Part shown: piece after piece, positions 23,354-31,128 of the stretch | Numbering within the stretch: position 1 is the first letter of the stretch | Layout of the letters: each line of letters begins with the position of its first letter | Assembly: GCA_023245775.1 (NCBI GenBank) | Contig: JAHFJR010000004.1 | Location: 9,528 to 57,802, forward strand | Length of the DNA: 48,275 bases | Origin: Candidatus Peribacteria bacterium | GTDB taxonomy: Bacteria > Patescibacteriota > Gracilibacteria > Peribacterales > Peribacteraceae | Reading direction: 5' to 3' | Notes under the pieces: model-generated | What the model saw: the letters and a program-made list of their open reading frames with translations, nothing else | Told to the model about the DNA's origin: nothing | Database searches by the model: none | Position numbers and translations under genes: made by a program

Positions 23354-25156
23354 ATGCCCGATGTCAAAGAACCAGATCAGCTCTACAAAATGCGTCACTC
23401 CCTCGCGCACGTTCTTGCCCAGGCCGTGACGAAATTGTGGCCGGGCACACTCATCACTATCGGGCCGCCGATCGAGAATGGGTGTTACTACGATTTCCTC
23501 TTCCCGCAGCCGATTTCCGATGCGGATTTCGGTGCGATCGAGAAGGAGATGCGCAGGATCATCAATCAGGGACAGACGTTCAGATGCGATACGCTCTCGG
23601 TGACGGATGCGAAGAAGTTTTGGCGTGAGCGCCATCAGAAGTTCAAAGTCGAATTGATCGATGATCTCGAGAAGAACGAGAAGGTGAAAGAGGTCACGCA
23701 CTACGCGAACATCGGACCGAAGGGGGAGGAGACGTTCGTCGATCTCTGTCGAGGCGGACACGTTGAGAATCTCAAGGAGATTCCGGCGGATGGATTCAAG
23801 CTCATGCACCTCGCCGGTGCGTATTGGAGAGGTGACGAGAAGCGCGAGCAGTTGACGCGCATCTACGTCGTCGCATTTCCTAGTAAAGATGAACTCAAAG
23901 CGCATCTTGCGATGCTCGAGGAGGCCAAGCGGCGCGACCACCGGAAACTCGGCAAGGAGCTCGATCTCTTCACGTTCAGCGACCTCGTCGGCCCCGGACT
24001 TCCGCTCTGGACTCCGCGAGGCACGATGCTGCGTCACCTGCTTGACCAGTTCGTGTGGGAACTGCGTTCCGCGAAGGGGTACCAGCGCGTGACGATCCCG
24101 CACATCACCAAGAAGGAACTCTATGAAGTGAGTGGCCACTGGCAGAAGTTTGCAAACGAACTGTTCCACATCACGACGCGCGAAGGCCACGAGTTTGCGA
24201 TGAAACCGATGAACTGTCCGCACCACACGCAGATCTACGCCTGCCAGCAGCGAAGCTATCGTGATGTACCGCAACGGTATGCGGAAACCACCGCTTGTTA
24301 TCGTGACGAACAGACCGGAGAATTGCACGGGCTCTCGCGCGTACGTGGCTTCACGCAGGACGATGCACACGTGTTCTGCCGCCAGTCGCAGGTGAAAGAC
24401 GAGATCCTCGCGATCTGGCACATCGTCGATACATTTTACGCAGCTGTCGGATTTGGCAAACTCAAAGTCCGTCTCTCGCTCCATGATCCCGCGTGCCCCG
24501 AGAAGTACCTCGGCACTCCGGAGATGTGGAAGCGTGCGGAGGAAGCGCTCCGTGAAATTGCCATTGATCGGAAGGCGGATTTCTTCGAGTCTCTCGGCGA
24601 GGCCGCGTTCTACGGACCGAAGGTCGACTTCATTACGAAGGATTCCATCGGTCGCGAGTGGCAGGTGGCGACGATTCAGCTCGACATCAACATGCCCGAG
24701 CGTTTCAACTTGAGCTGCATCAACGAGAAGAACGAAGAGGAGCGCATCGTGATGATCCACGCGGCGATCATGGGTTCGCTCGAGCGTTTCCTCTCGATCT
24801 ACATCGAGCACATGGCGGGCCTCTTTCCGCTCTGGCTTGCGCCTGTACAGATTGCACTTCTTCCGGTTGCCGGTACGCACGAGGAGTATGCTCTAGAGCT
24901 TGCGAAGGAACTAAGAGAGAAGGCAATGCGCGTGCAGACGATGGGCAGCGATGAGTCGCTCGGAAAGCGCGTACGCGACGGGGAGAAGATGAAGATCCCG
25001 TACCTACTCGTCATGGGTGATCGTGAGGTCGCCGAGAAGACGGTGACGGTGCGCAATGTGAAGACGAAGAAACAAATTGCAGTTTCACGATCCGAATTCA
25101 TCGAAAAGACGCTCATCGATATCACCACGAGAATGTTGGAAGCGTCGATTGGGTAA
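23354..25156 (+). CDS. thrS: Threonyl-tRNA synthetase, TGS domain absent
   Basis: 600 residues from the ATG giving MPDVKEPDQLYKMRHS. The editing domain follows at once (RHSLAHVLAQAV; LCRGGHVEN), then the class II catalytic core (MKPMNCPHH with the zinc cysteine; YRDEQTGELHGLSRVRGFTQDDAH) and the anticodon-binding domain (about 505-600). Typical bacterial ThrS has an extra N-terminal TGS domain of about 60 residues, which is missing here. The upstream ORF extension to 23306 is not TGS-like. A hairpin in the leader may give attenuation. Confidence 0.95.
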   Translation: MPDVKEPDQLYKMRHSLAHVLAQAVTKLWPGTLITIGPPIENGCYYDFLFPQPISDADFGAIEKEMRRIINQGQTFRCDTLSVTDAKKFWRERHQKFKVELIDDLEKNEKVKEVTHYANIGPKGEETFVDLCRGGHVENLKEIPADGFKLMHLAGAYWRGDEKREQLTRIYVVAFPSKDELKAHLAMLEEAKRRDHRKLGKELDLFTFSDLVGPGLPLWTPRGTMLRHLLDQFVWELRSAKGYQRVTIPHITKKELYEVSGHWQKFANELFHITTREGHEFAMKPMNCPHHTQIYACQQRSYRDVPQRYAETTACYRDEQTGELHGLSRVRGFTQDDAHVFCRQSQVKDEILAIWHIVDTFYAAVGFGKLKVRLSLHDPACPEKYLGTPEMWKRAEEALREIAIDRKADFFESLGEAAFYGPKVDFITKDSIGREWQVATIQLDINMPERFNLSCINEKNEEERIVMIHAAIMGSLERFLSIYIEHMAGLFPLWLAPVQIALLPVAGTHEEYALELAKELREKAMRVQTMGSDESLGKRVRDGEKMKIPYLLVMGDREVAEKTVTVRNVKTKKQIAVSRSEFIEKTLIDITTRMLEASIG

Positions 25157-25195
25157 TCCTTTCACGTCTTTTGCTTTCTGTTATCCTTGCACCAC

Positions 25196-26119
25196 ATGTT
25201 CGAAGCCTTTCAGTTCGGCCCGATGATTATCTGGATGCGCGTGGTCTTCCTGATCATTGCTGTCTGGCTGTCGACGGAGTTCTTTCTGCGTCTTGCGGCT
25301 TCAGCGAATCTCAGTATTCAGAGCATCAAGGATGATGCGAAGTGGCACCTTCTCATGTTCTTGTTGCTTGGTCGGTTGCTCGCAATTCTTGCGAACTATC
25401 AGGCGTACATCAGGAATCTGAGTCGCATCTTCATCGTCTGGGATGGGGAGTTCAGTTTCCTCGGTGGTGCCATCGGCATTGCTCTCGTGCTGTTCTGGTC
25501 GACGAGAAGTCAGCGTGCGACTTTCCTCCAGTGGCTCGACGTGCTTCTCCCAGCGACGACGTTTGGTCTCGCCTTCGATTGGATCGGGATGTTCCTCTCG
25601 GCGCAGGCGTATGGGAAACCGACGAATCTGCCGTGGGGGGTGATCCTCGATACTTTCAACGTCCGATACTCCGTACCGATCCATCCCGTTCAGCTCTACT
25701 ACGCATCTTTCTTCTTTGCGCTGACGTTCGTGTTGCTTCTCATCCGCAAGTACTCGCGCCGTGCGGGAGCCGAGACACTCATCGGCATCGTCCTTGCCTC
25801 CGTTGCCGTCTTCCTTTTCGAATACCTGCGTGGTGATTTTGGCATTCCTGTCTTCGCGATGATTACAGACTTCATCTTCCTCGCATGTCTCTTTGGAAGT
25901 CTTGGTCTTCTGGCGATCATTGAACAACGCTTCAGCGAACGCATCAACCTGATCTACAGCTCCACCGTTGTGATCTTGACGCTTGCGTACGTCTTCACGA
26001 GGCCATGGATTGATCTTCCGCAGGTTCAACTTCGTTTCAGCCAGGTGCTTGCGATTCTTGCACTGCTCGCGACGATCGTCTACGTTGTGGTCCACCGTCA
26101 TCGGTATCCGCACCTCTAG
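25196..26119 (+). CDS. Lgt-family protein with altered catalytic signature
   Basis: 307 residues, seven predicted membrane helices. It aligns with prolipoprotein diacylglyceryl transferase: WDGEFSFLGGAIG, YGKPTNLPWGV, IHPVQLYY and FEYLRGDF. Key residues known from E. coli Lgt are changed: the His of SFHGG is Leu, and the GRLGNFINGE block reads DWIGMFLSAQ, so the equivalents of R143, N146 and E151 are lost. The later Arg is kept. It may be an Lgt with a different mechanism or substrate, or a non-catalytic paralogue. TATCCT lies 8 nt before the ATG. Confidence 0.85.
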   Translation: MFEAFQFGPMIIWMRVVFLIIAVWLSTEFFLRLAASANLSIQSIKDDAKWHLLMFLLLGRLLAILANYQAYIRNLSRIFIVWDGEFSFLGGAIGIALVLFWSTRSQRATFLQWLDVLLPATTFGLAFDWIGMFLSAQAYGKPTNLPWGVILDTFNVRYSVPIHPVQLYYASFFFALTFVLLLIRKYSRRAGAETLIGIVLASVAVFLFEYLRGDFGIPVFAMITDFIFLACLFGSLGLLAIIEQRFSERINLIYSSTVVILTLAYVFTRPWIDLPQVQLRFSQVLAILALLATIVYVVVHRHRYPHL

Positions 26120-26137
26120 CATTTTCTTCCCTCCTCT

Positions 26138-26488
26138 GTGGACCTCCTCTCTCCTCTGACTCACAGCGTCTCGGCATTTTTTTCGTCTGATCCGTCCGTT
26201 CTCCTCTTCCAGTGTGGAATGTTGCTCATCGCCTGTATCGTCGTTTTCTTCGTCCTCTTCACGCTGCGGGATATTCTCCTTCGCACCTCATCCTTTCTCT
26301 ATCAAATCTTCTGCATTCTGCTCGTTGCGGCTCTGCCCCTCCTCGGTTTTCTCCTCTACCTTCTGATCCGTCCTTCTCGCACGATCGCAGAGAGACGCCT
26401 CGAGTCGAAGGTCGATGAGATCCTCGAGAAGTTTGCATCGCATCAGAAGAAGCAAGGGCAAGAGGGTAAGAAGGCAAGAGGGCAGTAG
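26138..26488 (+). CDS. Small membrane protein, unknown
   Basis: 116 residues, GTG start after a C/T tract (tcttccctcctct). Two membrane helices (about 24-44 and 55-77) are followed by a charged tail (RLESKVDEILEKF). The last residues (KKQGQEGKKARGQ) are encoded by an octamer array (26455-26494) that runs through the stop, so the C-terminus is repeat-derived. No family recognised. Confidence 0.6.
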   Translation: MDLLSPLTHSVSAFFSSDPSVLLFQCGMLLIACIVVFFVLFTLRDILLRTSSFLYQIFCILLVAALPLLGFLLYLLIRPSRTIAERRLESKVDEILEKFASHQKKQGQEGKKARGQ

Positions 26489-26494
26489 GGCAAG
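26455..26494 (+). repeat. Octamer array over a gene end
   Basis: AGGGCAAG, AGGGTAAG, AAGGCAAG, AGGGCAGT, AGGGCAAG in tandem. It covers the stop codon of the preceding gene (26486-26488). A C/T-rich partner half lies just before the ATG at 26535. Confidence 0.85.
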
Positions 26495-26534
26495 AGTGCC
26501 CTCATTCAGATATTTCCTCTCCTCTCCGTGACAT

Positions 26535-26939
26535 ATGAAATCCTTCCTCATCTACTGGCTCTGGCCCAATCCTGCAGGATGGCACTACGGTGATCAGCGT
26601 GTGATGGTGCTTCTCGGGGTCTCCGTGTTGCTCATCGTTGTCTCCTTCATCATCCGTTGCGTGCGGCCGCGTTTCACGAATGCTATCACGAGGCATCTGA
26701 CATCCAGTTGGTCGCTTGCCTCGTTCTGGTTCGGTGTGGTTGCTCTGCTCTTGGTCGTTTGTCGCACGGAGATGATTCAATTCCTCTCCATGCGTGTGCT
26801 CTGGGCTGTGTGGGCTCTGCTTCTGGGTCTCTATGCTCTCTTCCAGATGCTCCAATTTCGCCGTCGTCACTACACCATGATCAAGCAAACAAGAGTGGTC
26901 GATGAGAGGGACAAGTATCTGCCACGGAAGAACAGGTGA
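26535..26939 (+). CDS. Membrane protein, unknown
   Basis: 134 residues with three predicted membrane helices (about 25-45, 58-78, 87-107) and a basic tail (RRRHYTMIKQ). MIQFLSMRVLWAVWAL is a conserved-looking segment of CPR hypothetical proteins. The leader is pyrimidine-rich. Function unknown; likely co-directional with its neighbours. Confidence 0.6.
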   Translation: MKSFLIYWLWPNPAGWHYGDQRVMVLLGVSVLLIVVSFIIRCVRPRFTNAITRHLTSSWSLASFWFGVVALLLVVCRTEMIQFLSMRVLWAVWALLLGLYALFQMLQFRRRHYTMIKQTRVVDERDKYLPRKNR

Positions 26940-26977
26940 GCAGAGGCGGGAGAGCTTTTCCCCTCAGTGCCATCCCC

Positions 26978-27006
26978 TTGACACTTTTCCACACAATAGA
27001 GACAAT
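26978..27006 (+). promoter_or_regulatory. Putative promoter of the 27-kb membrane gene
   Basis: TTGACA (26978-26983), 17-bp spacer, GACAAT (27001-27006). The expected transcription start is about 27013, near the GTG at 27016. Confidence 0.5.
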
Positions 27007-27015
27007 GTGTCTCCT

Positions 27016-27777
27016 GTGCCTCTGAAACATTCTCTAGAAACGGCGTACATGGTCTTTCTGGGCCTTGTCATCTGCATGGCAGGTTTCGTTTCTTCGATGC
27101 TTCCCGAGTTTCCTCGGGGTCTCGTGTACTGGCTCTTTGCTTGCGTCCTCTCTCTGCTCTATGCGCTTGTGCTTACTCGCACGCTACGATCGAATCGCGC
27201 TGACTACGAGTTTCGTCTGCTCCACTGGTTCCCGTTCTGCATCTTCGTTCTGTGGGGGTTCTTGCAGTACTTCGCCCCTCGTTTCCGCTTGGTCTACATC
27301 CTGAAATTAGGTTTCCTGTTCCTCTGGGCTCTTCCGCTCACTGCACTTGGGATCAGCTTCACCATCCTCTTCGCTGTGCACGTCATCAGGCGTCGTGCGT
27401 TTCGCGTGACGATCTTGTCAGTTTTCCTCGCCCTCTACTTGATCGGTGCTCTCGTTGCTGAGGGCAAAGGGTGGAACCCGTTGCTACAGCAGCGACTCTT
27501 TGCCCTGCCTCCTGCAAGGATTCTCTCCTCTGTTACATCTGTGCTACGAACGCTCACAGGTCTCATCTATCGAGAGGACCAATCTGGAGCGATTCTGATG
27601 GCCGATCATTCAGTCTCTTCCAGCACACCGAGTGTCGTATCGATGCAGAGTGATGTCACGTCGATCCATACACCTAAGCGACTCCCGAGGTCGGGTCCGG
27701 AGTCTGCGGGAGTTCTTCTGGTTTTCCTGCTTGCAGGATACTGCTCGGTGTTGCATCGACGACAGGAGAGTGAGTAG
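27016..27777 (+). CDS. Multi-pass membrane protein, unknown
   Basis: About 253 residues. Four to five hydrophobic helices in the first 160 residues, a polar loop (Ser/Thr-rich, about 195-225) and a final C-terminal helix (AGVLLVFLLAGY). The GTG at 27016 is chosen because it falls at the predicted transcription start; the ATG at 27049 is the alternative, and the frame opens further upstream to 26902 only by overlapping the previous gene. No family recognised. Its stop lies within the heptad array preceding eno. Confidence 0.55.
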   Translation: MPLKHSLETAYMVFLGLVICMAGFVSSMLPEFPRGLVYWLFACVLSLLYALVLTRTLRSNRADYEFRLLHWFPFCIFVLWGFLQYFAPRFRLVYILKLGFLFLWALPLTALGISFTILFAVHVIRRRAFRVTILSVFLALYLIGALVAEGKGWNPLLQQRLFALPPARILSSVTSVLRTLTGLIYREDQSGAILMADHSVSSSTPSVVSMQSDVTSIHTPKRLPRSGPESAGVLLVFLLAGYCSVLHRRQESE

Positions 27778-27871
27778 TTCGTAGTGAGGAGTGAGTAGAA
27801 CGCTGCTATGACTCGGCGTTGATTTGTTCTATTCTTTCTCTGTCATTCCTCATTCCTATTTCTTACGTCTT
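27769..27871. repeat. Heptad array before eno
   Basis: Purine half AGTGAGT, AGTTCGT, AGTGAGG, AGTGAGT (27769-27796) and pyrimidine half CATTCCT, CATTCCT, ATTTCTT, ACGTCTT (27844-27871). It covers the previous stop codon and ends 4 nt before the eno ATG. Confidence 0.85.
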
Positions 27872-27875
27872 CTCA

Positions 27876-29237
27876 ATGTCTACCATAACCTCTCTCCACG
27901 CACGCCAGATTCTCGACTCCCGTGGTGTCCCGACTGTGGAAGCGGAGTGCACCCTCAGTGACGGTTCATTCGGAACGGCTGCAGTGCCTTCCGGGGCATC
28001 CACCGGATCGCACGAGGCTCTGGAACTGCGTGATGGCGATACGAACAAGTACGAGGGAAAATCTGTTGAGAAGGCCGTTGCTCACGTCAAAGGACCGATT
28101 GCGAAAGCACTGAAGGGCAAACCCGTCGAGGATCATCGCAGTATCGATAGGATCATGATCGATCTCGACGGAACGCCCAATAAATCCAAGTTTGGAGCGA
28201 ATGCGATCTTAGGTGTCTCGATGGCGGTTGCCCGTTCGCGGGCAGTGAGCGAGAAGAAGCCTCTATGGCAGTCGCTTGCCTCGCAGTTTTCCCTCACCCC
28301 CAGCCCCTCCTCAGCCCTCTCTCGCTCCTTCGGAGCACTCTCTCCCGCTGATGCGGGAGAAAGAAAGCGGAATGCCCTTTTTTCTGGGAGAGGGGAGACG
28401 TTCCGGATGCCCATTTCCATGATGAACGTCATCAATGGCGGAGCGCATGCGGATTCTGGACTCAGCTTTCAAGAATGCATGATCGTTCCGACGGGATTCG
28501 ATTCCTTCTCGCGAGCACTGCAGGCGGGAAGCGAGATTTTTCATGCCTTGAAAAAAATTCTCAAAGATTTGGGACATGTGACGGCTGTAGGAGATGAAGG
28601 CGGATTCGCGCCGCACGTGAAGGACAGTGACGAAGCATTGTTGATCCTCATGCAGGCGATTTCGCAGGCGGGATATGAAGGCAAGGTGCAATTGGCGCTC
28701 GATTGTGCCGCTTCCGAATTCTATAAAGACGGTGTGTATACGGTCGACGGCAAGAAGATGAGTAGCAGTGAGCTTGTCAGTTTCTACGGAGAACTTCTGA
28801 AGAAGTACCCGATTGTCAGCATCGAAGACAGTCATAGTGAGGACGATTGGGATGGATTTTCGCTCATGCAGAAGACCTACGGAGAGAAGGTTCAGCTAGT
28901 GGGAGACGATCTCTTCGTTACGAATACGTTGCGTATCGAGCAGGGGATAGCGAAGAAGTCTGCAAACGCTGTGCTCATCAAACTGAATCAGATCGGCACC
29001 GTGAGTGAGACGGTCGATGCGATCCAGATGACAAAAAAGGCGGGGTGGAATGCGATCGTCAGTCACCGCAGCGGCGAGACGGAGGACAGTTTTATTGCGG
29101 ATCTCGCCGTGGGATTGCAAACAGGGCAGATCAAAACCGGTTCACTCTCGCGTACCGATCGCGTGTGCAAATATAACCAACTTCTCAGGATCGAAGAGGA
29201 ACTAGGTGAGAGGGCGGTGTATTCGTCACCGTTCTAA
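27876..29237 (+). CDS. eno: Enolase with in-frame repeat-like insertion
   Basis: 453 residues. Converts 2-phosphoglycerate to phosphoenolpyruvate. Signatures: LDSRGVPTVE, SGASTGSHEALELRDGD, the catalytic His of GGAHADS, GDEGGFAP, LIKLNQIGTVSE and SHRSGETEDSFIADL. Between KKPLWQSLASQF and MPISMMNVINGG there is an extra stretch of about 36 residues (138-174), proline-, serine- and arginine-rich, where other enolases have a short loop. Its DNA is a palindromic element. The catalytic residues on both sides are intact, so the enzyme is probably active. Confidence 0.95.
   Translation: MSTITSLHARQILDSRGVPTVEAECTLSDGSFGTAAVPSGASTGSHEALELRDGDTNKYEGKSVEKAVAHVKGPIAKALKGKPVEDHRSIDRIMIDLDGTPNKSKFGANAILGVSMAVARSRAVSEKKPLWQSLASQFSLTPSPSSALSRSFGALSPADAGERKRNALFSGRGETFRMPISMMNVINGGAHADSGLSFQECMIVPTGFDSFSRALQAGSEIFHALKKILKDLGHVTAVGDEGGFAPHVKDSDEALLILMQAISQAGYEGKVQLALDCAASEFYKDGVYTVDGKKMSSSELVSFYGELLKKYPIVSIEDSHSEDDWDGFSLMQKTYGEKVQLVGDDLFVTNTLRIEQGIAKKSANAVLIKLNQIGTVSETVDAIQMTKKAGWNAIVSHRSGETEDSFIADLAVGLQTGQIKTGSLSRTDRVCKYNQLLRIEEELGERAVYSSPF
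28288..28400 (+). repeat. Palindromic element inserted in eno
   Basis: Two perfect hairpins, GCTCC-TTC-GGAGC (28324-28336) and TCTCCCGC-TGAT-GCGGGAGA (28341-28360), lie between a C-rich arm (ccctcacccccagcccctcc) and a G-rich arm (ctgggagaggggag, 28385-28398). The arms are partly complementary. The element is in frame and has no stop. Confidence 0.75.
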
Positions 29238-29954
29238 GGAGGCGCCCGGATCGGTCATCCCTATTTTTTCGAACGCCTCCAGTCTCTCCTGACACGAGCC
29301 GCACTTTCCGCAGGCCTCTTCACCTCCTTTGTAGCACGTCCACGTCTTCGCGTAATCGACAGGCGGATGCAGCTGGTGGCCGATCTCGAGGATTTCGATT
29401 TTCGTCATGCGTTGGAAGGGGGCAAAGATCGTGAACGGGTTCCAGTCCGAGAGCTCGACGGCTTTCCGCAGTGCCTCGATGAATTCCTCGCGGCAATCGG
29501 GGTAGATGGCATGGTCGCCGGCGTGGACACCGAGTGCGAGAAAATCCGCGTTGATACTTTGACCGTAGCCGACGGCGATGGAACTCATGATCATATTGCG
29601 GTTCGGTACGACTGTTTGCTTCATGTTTTCCGCTTGGTAGTGGCCTTCGGGGATGTCTGCCCCTCCCGAGAGCAATGCGCTTTCAAAGAGTGTTCCGACG
29701 AATGGCAAGTCGATGATGTGATGTTCTACTCCAAGTTCCTCACACTGCTTCTTCGCGTACTTCAGTTCCTTTTTGTGTTTCTGTCCGTAGTTGAATGATA
29801 CGGCGTTCATCTCGCACTGCAGATGCTTCGTCAGAAAATGCAGCAGCGTCACCGAGTCCATGCCTCCGGATAAGATCAGCACGCCTTTTGATCGCTTCTT
29901 TGGAAGAAGAGTGTTGTCTGTGAAGGCCTTCAAGATGTTTTCGATGATTCTCAT
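29226..29954 (-). CDS. queC: 7-cyano-7-deazaguanine synthase QueC
   Basis: 242 residues from the ATG giving MRIIENIL. Turns 7-carboxy-7-deazaguanine into preQ0 with ATP and ammonia. SGGMDSVTLLHFL is the ATP-pyrophosphatase loop, and CYKGGEEACGKCGSC near the C-terminus supplies the zinc cysteines. The longer frame to 30236 crosses the queE gene and is not used. queE lies upstream on the same strand with 140 bp between, which holds a palindrome. Its stop overlaps the end of the convergent eno by 12 bp. Confidence 0.94.
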   Translation of the reverse strand: MRIIENILKAFTDNTLLPKKRSKGVLILSGGMDSVTLLHFLTKHLQCEMNAVSFNYGQKHKKELKYAKKQCEELGVEHHIIDLPFVGTLFESALLSGGADIPEGHYQAENMKQTVVPNRNMIMSSIAVGYGQSINADFLALGVHAGDHAIYPDCREEFIEALRKAVELSDWNPFTIFAPFQRMTKIEILEIGHQLHPPVDYAKTWTCYKGGEEACGKCGSCQERLEAFEKIGMTDPGASLER

Positions 29955-29971
29955 ATGTACCGTTCGCCAAC

Positions 29972-30008
29972 GCGGGTCGAACCTGTCTGCCGGTGGGCAG
30001 GCACCCGC
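29972..30008. repeat. Palindrome between queC and queE
   Basis: Outer arms GCGGGT (29972-29977) / ACCCGC (30003-30008) enclose CTGCC-GGTG-GGCAG (29987-30000). The core resembles those at 5866-5883 and 37917-37936. Confidence 0.7.
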
Positions 30009-30094
30009 TCCGTTTGATTCTATCAATATTTCCTCCAAAGGAGCATCTTTTCTCACACAAAGGGAGCACCCATTCTTGGGTGCGTCGTCTCGAT

Positions 30095-30772
30095 CTAGAC
30101 ACCTCGCACCGCACCCCAGAGGATACACTGCAAGCGGAGGCACAGGGTGATCCCTTCTTTTTTGCAGATCTCTGCGATGATCGGTCCGCGCTCCTGCATC
30201 TCCTTCGCGGTCGTACCGAGGACCATGAAGAGGCATCGCATTCGTGGGAGTTTCTGCCGTTCGATTTCGCAGAGTGCTTCAGCGCAATCGTGCTCATTCC
30301 CCACGACGTACTTGTACGTTGTTTTTTCGAAATGCAACAACTTCACGTCGTAGCGTTTATTTCCAGACATGACCGTTTTCGGCGAACAGTTGTAGCGGTC
30401 GATACGTCCATCGAACTCCGGTTCCGCTGCGATGGTGCCGTTCGTTTCGACTTCGTGCTCAAGGTTTCTCTCAGGAAATCGCTGGTTCAGGTAGTCGATC
30501 GCCGCGACGATATTCCGCTGTTGCATCATCGGTTCTCCGCCGGTCCAGACGATGAGGTTCGTCGGGGGGTATTCATCGAGAATCTTTGAGATCGATTCCA
30601 TCACCCGCTCATTCGTCTCATCGCTGTAGTCCGTTTCACCCTTCTTCCACGTGTACGTCGTATCGCAGAAGGTGCACTGTAAGTTACACATGCCGAGTCG
30701 CACGAACACCGCGGGCCTGCCCGTCATCATGCCTTCGCCCTGCAGAGAGTGGAAGATTTCAGAGATGACCAT
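30095..30772 (-). CDS. queE: 7-carboxy-7-deazaguanine synthase QueE
   Basis: 225 residues. Radical SAM enzyme that forms the 7-deazaguanine ring from carboxytetrahydropterin. CNLQCTFC is the CxxxCxxC cluster motif; SLQGEGMMTGRPAVFVRL precedes it and WTGGEP follows. With queC this gives two of the steps to preQ0; queD and folE are not in the window. The leader on the minus strand is C/T-rich (aacacccctttcc). The product may feed queuosine in tRNA or a 7-deazaguanine DNA modification. Confidence 0.93.
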   Translation of the reverse strand: MVISEIFHSLQGEGMMTGRPAVFVRLGMCNLQCTFCDTTYTWKKGETDYSDETNERVMESISKILDEYPPTNLIVWTGGEPMMQQRNIVAAIDYLNQRFPERNLEHEVETNGTIAAEPEFDGRIDRYNCSPKTVMSGNKRYDVKLLHFEKTTYKYVVGNEHDCAEALCEIERQKLPRMRCLFMVLGTTAKEMQERGPIIAEICKKEGITLCLRLQCILWGAVRGV

Positions 30773-30806
30773 GGAAAGGGGTGTTCGATGAACGTAGGAT
30801 CAAGAA

Positions 30807-30893
30807 GCTTGGTCGGGGTGCCCTAAAGGACAGCCTCCCAAGCCTTGCTCGCTTCGTTCTGCGAACTCGCGATCAAGTGCTTGGTCGGGGTGC
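30807..30893 (-). repeat. 15-bp direct repeat of the tRNA-Pro 3' end
   Basis: GCTTGGTCGGGGTGC occurs at 30807-30821 and again at 30879-30893, where it is the 3' end of tRNA-Pro with CCA. Both are preceded by ATCAAG. Spacing is 72 bp. Confidence 0.85.
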
Positions 30894-30957
30894 AGGGACT
30901 CGAACCCTGGGTCTCCAGACCCCCAGCCTGGCGCTTTACCAACTAAGCTACACCCCG
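30882..30957 (-). tRNA. tRNA-Pro (GGG), CCA encoded
   Basis: Acceptor CGGGGTG/CACCCCG, D-arm GCTT/AAGC, anticodon stem CCAGG/TCTGG with loop CTGGGGG (anticodon GGG), T-arm CAGGG-TTCGAGT-CCCTG, discriminator A and encoded CCA. Confidence 0.96.
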
Positions 30958-31079
30958 ATGTGCGAAATCTTAGCGGGAATGAAATGAAGCGCAACGTTTG
31001 TGTGTCACTTCTCTGGCTTTTCTCCCTCGTCTTGTCGTACACTATCACCCTTTTTCCTAATACTTGACAAGTACTAGAC

Positions 31080-31108
31080 TTGATATTCTAATAGAATTAT
31101 GATATAAT
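31080..31108 (+). promoter_or_regulatory. Promoter of the DHH phosphoesterase gene
   Basis: TTGATA (31080-31085), 17-bp spacer, TATAAT (31103-31108). The predicted leader is only about 14 nt before the ATG at 31129. Confidence 0.75.
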
Positions 31109-31128
31109 GGTTAGAAACATTGTCAATT

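Noticed and set aside
23186..24880. 564-residue minus-strand frame over thrS
   Set aside because: Antisense shadow; composition is Arg/Glu/Val-rich with no motif.
28288..28400. eno extra residues as an assembly or frameshift error
   Set aside because: The reading frame is continuous and both flanks are conserved in the same frame.
29955..30094. preQ1 riboswitch before queC
   Set aside because: The gap holds a GC-rich palindrome, not the short A-rich pseudoknot expected of preQ1 aptamers.
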